Assembly (NCBI GenBank): GCA_902766475.1
Contig: CACXDQ010000070.1
Coordinates: forward strand, 1-5,036
Source of the DNA: an uncultured Eubacteriales bacterium
GTDB lineage: Bacteria > Bacillota > Clostridia > Christensenellales > Borkfalkiaceae
Direction of reading: 5' to 3'
Length of the DNA: 5,036 nt
This document shows positions 1 to 5,036 of this stretch, in pieces. The notes below the pieces were generated by a model that saw nothing but the letters and a program-made list of their open reading frames with translations, did no database searches and was not told the origin of the DNA. The translations under genes were made by a program, and so were the position numbers. How positions within the stretch are numbered: position 1 is the stretch's first letter; every line of letters begins with the position of its first letter.

Positions 1-554
1 ACGCAGAGCATGGCTATTTTAAAGCCCATGTTATCGAGCGGCTTTACGACCGAACTCGGAATACTTATTCCGCCCAAAGCGCCGCCGTTCGTCGTTATTA
101 TCGTTGCGGAGATAGCCGACAAAACGCTCATCATGGCTACCGTCGTTACGAAAACGGGCAATTTGAACACCGAGGCGAGCGTCGAACTTAAAAGCGAACA
201 GCCCACGCCCACGGCGAATATGACGAGTATCATCAAAAACAGGCTTTGCGTCGAATTGTAGACCATTACGCCGAGCGTTGCGCTGAAAAGCGTTGACGCA
301 CCGAGCGAAATATCGAACGAGCCGAGCGTGTAGATAAATATTGCGCCCGTCGCAACCACCGCAAGCACCAAGCCCTGATTGAACACTATCTCTATATATC
401 TTTTCAAGCGATATTCCTTTATGCCGACGACGATACACAGCGCCGCAAACAATATGCCGAGTGCGACGAGCGGGAGCAAAGTGATTATTATATTTTTTAT
501 CTTATGCCTTTTAATAGCGTCTTTTTCGGCAACGGATCTCTTTATTTCTTCCAT
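1..554 (-). CDS. Sugar ABC transporter permease, RbsC type (BPD_transp_2), N-terminal part
   Basis: This is the membrane channel subunit of a sugar importer, acting with the ATPase encoded just upstream. The reading frame starts at the ATG at 554-552 and stays open for 184 codons to the window edge, so the C-terminal part is missing. The start follows a GGGGG ribosome binding site (564-560) by five bases and lies 11 bases past the ATPase stop, which implies one operon and coupled translation. A basic cytoplasmic N-terminus (residues 1-20) precedes hydrophobic segments at about 21-44, 61-79, 82-99, 104-130 and 132-153. GSFDISLGA at 78-86 matches the GG-[IF]-D-[LI]-S-[VL]-G signature of RbsC-type permeases, and LPVFVTTVAMMSV (132-144) fits the next conserved block. 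Family assignment is firm; the transported sugar cannot be read from the sequence. Confidence 0.93.
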   Translation of the reverse strand, partial: MEEIKRSVAEKDAIKRHKIKNIIITLLPLVALGILFAALCIVVGIKEYRLKRYIEIVFNQGLVLAVVATGAIFIYTLGSFDISLGASTLFSATLGVMVYNSTQSLFLMILVIFAVGVGCSLLSSTLASVFKLPVFVTTVAMMSVLSAISATIITTNGGALGGISIPSSVVKPLDNMGFKIAMLC

Positions 555-565
555 ATTTGCCCCCG

Positions 566-2125
566 TTAAATCATATAGCCGATTATGTCGGCGTCGCTCA
601 GCTCTCTGCTTCTTGAAAAATCCTTCTTTATCTCGCCGTCTTTCATAATGAGTATTCTGTCCGACATACCCATAAGTTCCGGCATCTCTTCGGAAATGAG
701 AAGTATCGCCTTGCCCTCTTGTTTGAGTTTCGTCATGAGGTGATACATGGCTTGTTTAACGCCGATATCGACGCCCCTCGTCGGGCAATCGAGAATGAGC
801 GTTTCGCTTCCGCAGCCTATCCACTTTCCGAAAACGACCTTTTGTTTATTTCCGCCCGAAAGCTGTTGAACGAGCTGATTTCTGTCCGAACACTTTATAG
901 ACAGCGAATTTATCTGCTCGTCGACGTATTTCTTTTCAAGCCCGTCTAAAATGAGGAATCTGCCTATCGCATACTTATCCATTCCGGCGATGGCGATATT
1001 GTCCTTAATGCTCGCAGGTAAGTCGAGCGACTCGGTATCTCTGTCCTTTGAAACGTAGCCCACGGCGTGTTTTATTGCGACGGCTTCGTTTTTGACGGCT
1101 GTTTTCTTTTCTCCGTCAAATACGGAAACGCTTCCGCCGTCCGGGGAGAGCGCACCGAACAACACTTTTCCGAGGGTGTGCATTCCGCAATGCGCCAAGC
1201 CGCCTATGCCGAGGATCTCGCCTTTATGAAGGGTAAAGCTCACGCCCTTTACCCTGTCGCCGTAAACGAGGTCTTTACATTCGAGGGCAACTTCGTCGCC
1301 GTGCGACGGCTCGAAATCGCTCCGATAATAATCGCCTTGAAGCTCTCTGCCTATCATCGCCTTTCTTATCTCGTCGGCGTCGTAATCTTTTCTCTCGAAC
1401 GTCTTTATAATATTTCCGTCACGAAGCACGGTGAGCGTGTCGCAAACTTCCATTATCTCGTCGAGGTCGTGGGAGATGAATATGACCGCCTTTTCAGTTC
1501 CTCTGAACTTGTTTATAACGTTATATAATATCTGCCTTCCGTCGTGCGCAAGCGCCGTACTCGTTTCGTCGATGACGATGACGTCGGGGTCTTTCAATAT
1601 TACTTTGGCTATCTCGACGAGCTTTCTCGCCTGAAAGTCGAGCGAGGCCATGGGTGCGGACGGGTTTATATCCGTTATGCCCACAGATAAAAGTGCGTCC
1701 GCCGCCGCCTTTAACATCTTCTTTTTATTTACGGGGCCGAACGTCTTTCCGTTTTTAAAGCGCCAAGCACGGAATTTGTCAAGCTCGCCCAAAAATATAT
1801 TTTCGGCGACAGATATGCCGGCGATCGTGCCGCTTTCCTGCACGATCATTCCTATACCTTTCCCCTCGCCGCAGCCCGAAAGTGCGTCGAGCATGGAAGA
1901 GGGCGCCCAATCTTTGCCCTTATATTGCATACTCTCGACTTTGGTCGGCTTTTGCATGCCGGCGGCTATCGAAGTTATTGTGGACTTGCCCGAACCGTTT
2001 TCACCGATAAGCCCCAAAACGTCGCCACGATACAGCGTAAGATCGACGTCTTTAAGCGCAGTTACCGGTCCGAAGGTCTTTGTCATACCTTTTATTTGAA
2101 GTATAACTTGCCTTTCCGCTTGCAT
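566..2125 (-). CDS. Sugar ABC transporter tandem ATPase, RbsA/MglA/XylG type
   Basis: This cytoplasmic subunit powers a sugar importer; its 519 residues are the usual length for two fused nucleotide-binding domains. NBD1 has Walker A GENGSGKST (41-49), Q-loop Q96, Walker B VIVIDETSTAL (182-192, D186/E187) and H-loop H219. Its ABC signature is degenerate: LDFQA (162-166) stands where LSVGQ is expected, just before VEIAK. NBD2 begins near residue 279. Its Walker A has decayed to GGLAHCGMHT (308-317) with no GK[ST], but its signature LSGGNKQK (422-429) is intact. Its Walker B is LILDCPTRGVD (443-453), with Cys447 replacing the catalytic Glu, and E479 occupies the H-loop position. The pattern predicts one working ATP site (NBD1 Walker motifs with the NBD2 signature) and one dead site. 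I recall similar signature-less NBD1 sequences in clostridial sugar ATPases, so this is probably a subfamily trait, not decay. The start is chosen for the AAGGGG site nine bases upstream. It is the first gene of a minus-strand operon with the permease next; no binding-protein gene precedes it. Confidence 0.95.
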   Translation of the reverse strand: MQAERQVILQIKGMTKTFGPVTALKDVDLTLYRGDVLGLIGENGSGKSTITSIAAGMQKPTKVESMQYKGKDWAPSSMLDALSGCGEGKGIGMIVQESGTIAGISVAENIFLGELDKFRAWRFKNGKTFGPVNKKKMLKAAADALLSVGITDINPSAPMASLDFQARKLVEIAKVILKDPDVIVIDETSTALAHDGRQILYNVINKFRGTEKAVIFISHDLDEIMEVCDTLTVLRDGNIIKTFERKDYDADEIRKAMIGRELQGDYYRSDFEPSHGDEVALECKDLVYGDRVKGVSFTLHKGEILGIGGLAHCGMHTLGKVLFGALSPDGGSVSVFDGEKKTAVKNEAVAIKHAVGYVSKDRDTESLDLPASIKDNIAIAGMDKYAIGRFLILDGLEKKYVDEQINSLSIKCSDRNQLVQQLSGGNKQKVVFGKWIGCGSETLILDCPTRGVDIGVKQAMYHLMTKLKQEGKAILLISEEMPELMGMSDRILIMKDGEIKKDFSRSRELSDADIIGYMI

Positions 2126-2134
2126 AGATCTTTA

Positions 2135-2140
2135 CCCCTT
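2135..2140 (-). promoter_or_regulatory. Ribosome binding site of the ABC ATPase gene
   Basis: AAGGGG on the minus strand lies nine bases before the ATG at 2125-2123. It supports that start over the internal Met14, which has no such site in front of it. Confidence 0.75.
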
Positions 2141-2174
2141 GCTTTTCTTGCCGTAAAACTTTTTCGGCAAAACT

Positions 2175-2203
2175 ATTTTACTATTATTTTAAAATACATT
2201 CAA
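2175..2203 (-). promoter_or_regulatory. Candidate sigma-A-type promoter of the ABC transporter operon
   Basis: On the minus strand, TTGAAT (2203-2198) and TAAAAT (2180-2175) are separated by exactly 17 bases. They match the -35 and -10 consensus at four and five of six positions. Transcription would begin near 2168, giving a leader of about 42 bases that holds the ATPase ribosome binding site. The region is very AT-rich, so partial matches are expected by chance; this is the best-spaced pair I found on this strand. Confidence 0.42.
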
Positions 2204-2266
2204 CGGCTATTTTTACTTATTTCCGTTCACAATTTTATCGGGTAATAAAAAATAATTTACACCTGT

Positions 2267-2280
2267 TTTTTATATAAAAA
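2267..2280. repeat. 14-bp perfect AT-only palindrome
   Basis: Five T, then ATAT, then five A form a perfect palindrome in the middle of the divergent intergenic region. It could help DNA bend or melt, or bind a regulator. In DNA this AT-rich it may also be chance, and no GC pair is present to make it a useful RNA hairpin. Confidence 0.3.
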
Positions 2281-2294
2281 TTAACTTTTTGCGG

Positions 2295-2311
2295 TTTATA
2301 ACCGTTATAAA
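2295..2311. promoter_or_regulatory. 17-bp perfect palindrome, candidate operator
   Basis: TTTATAACCGTTATAAA has perfect 8-bp arms around a single central C (2303). It lies 21 bases upstream of the -35 box of the plus-strand promoter, so its centre is at about -65 from the predicted start site, a usual place for an activator. It is about 135 bases upstream of the predicted ABC-operon start. AraC-type proteins more often use direct repeats, so the binder could be the neighbouring fusion protein or an unrelated dimeric regulator. That it is an operator is inference from symmetry and position. Confidence 0.42.
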
Positions 2312-2332
2312 ATTAAAATTTTACAGTTGCGC

Positions 2333-2361
2333 TTGACAAATGCATTATTTTATTGTATCAT
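2333..2361 (+). promoter_or_regulatory. Promoter of the AraC-GH39 gene
   Basis: A perfect -35 box TTGACA (2333-2338) is followed after exactly 17 bases by the -10 box TATCAT (2356-2361), which matches TATAAT at five of six positions. The predicted start site is near 2368, so the transcript would begin at or just before the ribosome binding site and have a leader of only about 15 bases. This is the strongest promoter match in the window. It rules out the in-frame TTG at 2353, which lies at the edge of the -10 box. Confidence 0.8.
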
Positions 2362-2367
2362 ATTTTA

Positions 2368-2373
2368 AAGGAG
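2368..2373 (+). promoter_or_regulatory. Ribosome binding site that fixes the AraC-GH39 start
   Basis: AAGGAG lies nine bases before the ATG at 2383-2385, which is ideal spacing. The alternatives are worse: the TTG at 2353 is upstream of the predicted transcript start, and the ATG at 2395 is 21 bases from this site. Confidence 0.85.
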
Positions 2374-2382
2374 AAAAAAGGT

Positions 2383-4863
2383 ATGCAACAGAGAATGGAA
2401 ATAATCAAGTTCAACGAAGATCTGCCCATGCGCCTATACTGTTACCGCATTACGGAACTGAGCGCAAAATGGCATAGCGGAATTGAAATTATCCTCATTT
2501 TAAAGGGCGATTGCACGGTCGTGGTAAACGACAAGATCGTGAACATGTCCGAGGACGACGTCATTTTGATAAACGACGACAACGTGAGGGAATTGAAGAG
2601 CGAAAAGGGGTGCGCCCTCATCTCTCTCTTTATCGACACGCATAAAATAGAGGGCTTCGACGAAAAGACGGTATTCGACCTCAACTCTACGACTACGGCG
2701 AACAAGAACAAATTCAACAAAATAAAGAGGCTAATAGCTCAGCTCGTCAAGACAAACAGCTCCGATTTCCCCGAAAACGACCTCTTTAACCGCTCGATAG
2801 TCTATTCCGTACTGTACGAACTCGCCAAAAACTTCAAGTCGGGCGAAGCGTCGATACAGTCGGTGAAGTATATAGAGAGATTGAACACCATTTTAAAATA
2901 CGTCGAAGAACATTACAAAGAGGGCTTGACGTTCAACAAGATAGCCGAAGCGCACCACTTCTCCGTGCCCTATCTCTCCTCGTTTTTCAAGAGATATCTC
3001 GGCGTGAACTTCCAGACCTATTACAACGATTTCCGCTTGGAAAGAGCCGTAAACCAACTGCTGCACACCGATTGTTCGATAGAGCAGATAGCCTTCGACA
3101 ACGGCTATCCCAACCCCCGTGCGTTCGTTTCGTCGTTCAAGGCGAAATACGACACGTTGCCGAGCATTTACCGAAAAAACACGCCCCAAGCCCCCGACAC
3201 GCTCTCTCAAGACGATTTCGACGACGAACTCGACAAGAACGGCACTCTCTCTCTTCTCACGAAATATCTCCCGAAACCCGGCGACCGTTCCGTTAAAGAC
3301 GCAGAATATTCCGATCCCAAAATAGTGAGTTCGGAAAAGATAAGCCTTGCGGTGCAGGGCGTGCCGCTCAAACACACGTTCCGCAAATTCACGTCCGTGG
3401 CGAGGGCGAAAGAGTTATTGCTTGCCGACGTACAGAAAACGCTTACCGAATTGCAGAGCGAGATAGGTTACGAATATATCAAATTCCACGGGCTTTTGTC
3501 CGACGATATGCTCGTCTACTCTGAGGACGAGAACGGCAACCCGAAATACAGCTTCGTCTACATCGACAAGGTTTTCGATTTCCTTATTTCCATAAAACTA
3601 AAACCGCTCGTGCAGTTTTCGTTCATGCCAAAGGCGCTTGCCCAAAACCCCGAGAGATCGGCTTACTATTCGCCGTTTATTTTGAGTATGCCCAAGAGCA
3701 TGCGCAAGTGGAAAGACCTCGTCGCCGCACTCACCCTACACCTCATCGACCGCTACGGCTTTCACACCGTCAAAGAATGGCTGTTTTGCTGTTGGAACGA
3801 ACCCGACACTTCCGTCAACCTCTTCGGCTTTAAAAACGACGAGGAGTATTACGAACTCTACAAGGCGACTTACGAAACGGTAAAGGCGATAGACAAGCGC
3901 CTCGTTTTCGGAAGCCCCTCGCTTTTAATTTCTTACAATATAAATCAACAGTGGTGCAAGCGATATATAGAATGGTGCAGACAGAACGATTGCGTTCCCG
4001 ACTTTATGAACATTCACTATTACGACAACGACTTTTCGGACGATTCTTTCGAGGGACACCGACCGGCGCACCCTCTCCATTCACGGCTCAATCTCGACGA
4101 AAACTCGTTCGCAAAGTGCATTACAAAGACCAAAAATATGTTTGAGAGTTGGGGTATAGGCAATTTGCCCATCTACCTCACGGAATGGAATCTCACCGTT
4201 TCGCACAGAAATCTGCTTAACGACACCTGTTTCAAATCTTGCTATCTCGCCAAAAACCTATTGGAAAATTACGACAAGCTCGACAGTTTCGGGTATTGGG
4301 TATTGACGGACATGATAGAGGAAACGCTGCCGTCAAAAGAACAATTCCACGGCGGTTTGGGGCTGTACACCTACGGCGGGATCAAAAAGCCGCACTACTA
4401 CACTTTCCGCTTTATAAACAGATTGGGCAACAAGCTCATTGCGAGCGGAAACGGCTATTTCATCACTAAATCGCATAGGAAAATACAGATCATAGCGTAC
4501 AATTACGAGCATTTCAACCATCTGTTTGCGCAGGGCGAAACGTTCGATATGCAGTTTACGGAGAGATACACGCCCTTTAATAAGCTCGGCACAATGGAAC
4601 TTTCGCTCGAACTTTGCGACTTGAAAGCCGACGATTGCATTATAAGGGAGCAGATAGTCAACCAGACTTACGGCTCGGCTTTCGACGAATGGATAAGGAC
4701 GGGCGCTCTCCCCCTTACGCCATACGACGTGGAATATTTAAAGAGCGTGAGCGTGCCGAAACTATACGTAAGAAAGGAAAAGATCGAGAACAACACGATG
4801 ACGTACACCGCCTCGTTAGAGCCGCTCGAAGTGAGGCTCATAGAGATAGAACTGTCGAGATAG
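2383..4863 (+). CDS. AraC-type regulator fused to a GH39 glycosidase domain
   Basis: One 826-residue chain carries three parts in order. Residues about 5-90 resemble the cupin-like sensor of AraC regulators (WHSGIEIILILKGDC at 30-44, then a strand-rich stretch with EDDVILIND at 57-65). Residues about 161-265 form the double helix-turn-helix: LTFNKIAEAHHFSVPYLSSF (182-201) and SIEQIAFDNGYPNPRAFVSS (232-251), followed by the usual F-K-x-x-Y tail. After a linker with an acidic patch (DDFDDELDKNG, 277-287), residues about 318-826 match family GH39 (beta-xylosidase-like): PLKHTF (328-333), IKFHGLLSDDM (366-376), acid/base WNEP with E473, nucleophile LTEWN with E601, and FHGGLGL (655-661), then a beta-rich C-terminus. 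The two glutamates are 128 residues apart, near the spacing in known GH39 enzymes. There is no signal peptide or membrane segment, so it should act in the cytoplasm. The gene is monocistronic here and divergent from a sugar importer. Substrate, activity and target DNA are unproven; a purely sensory GH39 domain is the main alternative. Confidence 0.93.
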   Translation: MQQRMEIIKFNEDLPMRLYCYRITELSAKWHSGIEIILILKGDCTVVVNDKIVNMSEDDVILINDDNVRELKSEKGCALISLFIDTHKIEGFDEKTVFDLNSTTTANKNKFNKIKRLIAQLVKTNSSDFPENDLFNRSIVYSVLYELAKNFKSGEASIQSVKYIERLNTILKYVEEHYKEGLTFNKIAEAHHFSVPYLSSFFKRYLGVNFQTYYNDFRLERAVNQLLHTDCSIEQIAFDNGYPNPRAFVSSFKAKYDTLPSIYRKNTPQAPDTLSQDDFDDELDKNGTLSLLTKYLPKPGDRSVKDAEYSDPKIVSSEKISLAVQGVPLKHTFRKFTSVARAKELLLADVQKTLTELQSEIGYEYIKFHGLLSDDMLVYSEDENGNPKYSFVYIDKVFDFLISIKLKPLVQFSFMPKALAQNPERSAYYSPFILSMPKSMRKWKDLVAALTLHLIDRYGFHTVKEWLFCCWNEPDTSVNLFGFKNDEEYYELYKATYETVKAIDKRLVFGSPSLLISYNINQQWCKRYIEWCRQNDCVPDFMNIHYYDNDFSDDSFEGHRPAHPLHSRLNLDENSFAKCITKTKNMFESWGIGNLPIYLTEWNLTVSHRNLLNDTCFKSCYLAKNLLENYDKLDSFGYWVLTDMIEETLPSKEQFHGGLGLYTYGGIKKPHYYTFRFINRLGNKLIASGNGYFITKSHRKIQIIAYNYEHFNHLFAQGETFDMQFTERYTPFNKLGTMELSLELCDLKADDCIIREQIVNQTYGSAFDEWIRTGALPLTPYDVEYLKSVSVPKLYVRKEKIENNTMTYTASLEPLEVRLIEIELSR

Positions 4864-4882
4864 CGCAATAAAAACAAGTATA

Positions 4883-4918
4883 AAACGGCGCCTTTTGCAA
4901 ACGCAAAAGGCGCCGTTT
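4883..4918. terminator. Bidirectional rho-independent terminator between convergent genes
   Basis: A perfect 16-bp stem (4883-4898 with 4903-4918) closes an AAAC loop. The core CGGCGCC is GC-rich and is flanked by A and T runs. On the minus strand the stem runs straight into TTTT and then a second T5 run, a good terminator tail for the gene entering from the right. On the plus strand only TTT follows directly, with T5 at 4931-4935, so termination of the AraC-GH39 transcript relies mostly on the long stem. The stem begins 19 bases after the AraC-GH39 stop codon. Confidence 0.85.
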
Positions 4919-4959
4919 CGTCCGTTGTGCTTTTTATAAAACCCGTTTTATCCGATATA

Positions 4960-5036
4960 TCAATTTTCTTTCTTTTTTAAAATACAAACGCTTGCAAGCG
5001 CCAAAAGCGCAGCCATCGCACCGACAGATCCGCCGA
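4960..5036 (-). CDS. C-terminus of a probable membrane- or wall-anchored protein (partial)
   Basis: Only the last 24 codons and the TGA stop (4962-4960) lie in the window; the rest is beyond the right edge. The visible tail starts with Gly-Gly-Ser, continues with about 16 small or hydrophobic residues (VGAMAALLALASVCIL) and ends in KKKEN. A short hydrophobic stretch followed by a few lysines is the layout of C-terminal anchors and sorting signals of Gram-positive surface proteins, so an extracellular protein is likely. The codon before the first Gly ends in TC, which encodes Phe, Leu, Ile or Val, so an LPXTG motif ending at that Gly is excluded. Function is unknown. The gene converges on AraC-GH39 and shares its terminator. 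Confidence 0.7.
   Translation of the reverse strand, partial: GGSVGAMAALLALASVCILKKKEN

Noticed and set aside
31..438. Minus-strand 135-codon open frame inside the permease gene
   Set aside because: It lies in another frame of the same strand as the permease, its product is Arg-rich without recognisable motifs, and the overlapping frame encodes a clear RbsC-type membrane protein.
1067..1528. Plus-strand 153-codon open frame opposite the ATPase gene
   Set aside because: Antisense shadow of a conserved ATPase; no convincing start signal or family resemblance.
1650..2099. Plus-strand 149-codon open frame opposite NBD1 of the ATPase
   Set aside because: Antisense shadow covering Walker A and the Q-loop region; no ribosome binding site and no recognisable domain.
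2202..2227. Inverted AACGG and CCGTT pair with a 16-base spacer upstream of the ABC promoter
   Set aside because: Five-base arms are too short to separate from chance, and one arm overlaps the candidate -35 box.
2297..2310. CcpA catabolite-repression (cre) site within the palindrome
   Set aside because: The core AACCGTT resembles a cre site, but the conserved outer G and C are both A here, and the true symmetry axis is a single C and not the CG step of cre.
2353..2382. Ten-residue N-terminal extension of the AraC-GH39 protein from the TTG at 2353
   Set aside because: The TTG abuts the -10 box of the strong promoter and precedes the predicted transcript start; the ATG at 2383 has an AAGGAG site at ideal distance.
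2126..2382. Riboswitch or small RNA in the divergent intergenic region
   Set aside because: The predicted leaders are about 42 and 15 bases, too short for a riboswitch, and no GC-containing hairpin followed by a T run is visible.
2893..3375. Minus-strand 160-codon open frame opposite the helix-turn-helix region
   Set aside because: Antisense to the strongly supported AraC helix-turn-helix and linker; composition is that of a shadow frame.

Overview
The window reads as bacterial DNA, most likely from a Gram-positive-type anaerobe of the Bacillota (Clostridia-like, perhaps an uncultured gut lineage). The clues are strong AGGAG- and GGGG-type ribosome binding sites, a canonical TTGACA/TATCAT promoter, very AT-rich intergenic DNA between moderately GC-rich genes with many TCG, GAC and ATA codons, and protein families typical of carbohydrate-foraging Clostridia. 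The taxonomic call is inference.

Layout: (1) Bases 1-554, minus strand: the N-terminal 184 residues of an RbsC-type inner-membrane permease, cut by the window edge. (2) Bases 566-2125, minus strand: a complete 519-residue tandem ATPase of the RbsA/MglA/XylG type, the first gene of an ABC sugar-importer operon and only 11 bases upstream of the permease. (3) Bases 2126-2382: an AT-rich divergent intergenic region with a candidate promoter for each direction, a perfect 17-bp palindrome and a perfect 14-bp AT palindrome. (4) Bases 2383-4863, plus strand: one 826-residue protein that joins a complete AraC-type regulator (cupin-like sensor plus double helix-turn-helix) to a complete GH39 glycosidase domain with both catalytic glutamates present. 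(5) Bases 4883-4918: a perfect 16-bp hairpin that can serve as terminator for both converging genes. (6) Bases 4960-5036, minus strand: the last 24 codons of another gene, ending in a short hydrophobic segment and a Lys-rich tail.

How it may fit together (inference): the importer brings a mono- or oligosaccharide into the cytoplasm, and the divergent AraC-GH39 protein, which has no signal peptide, binds or cleaves that sugar and controls the shared intergenic region. The fusion of a DNA-binding regulator to an apparently active glycosidase in one cytoplasmic polypeptide is the most interesting thing here. It suggests a one-component sensor whose ligand is also its substrate. No substrate-binding-protein gene precedes the ATPase, so it must lie beyond the left edge or elsewhere.
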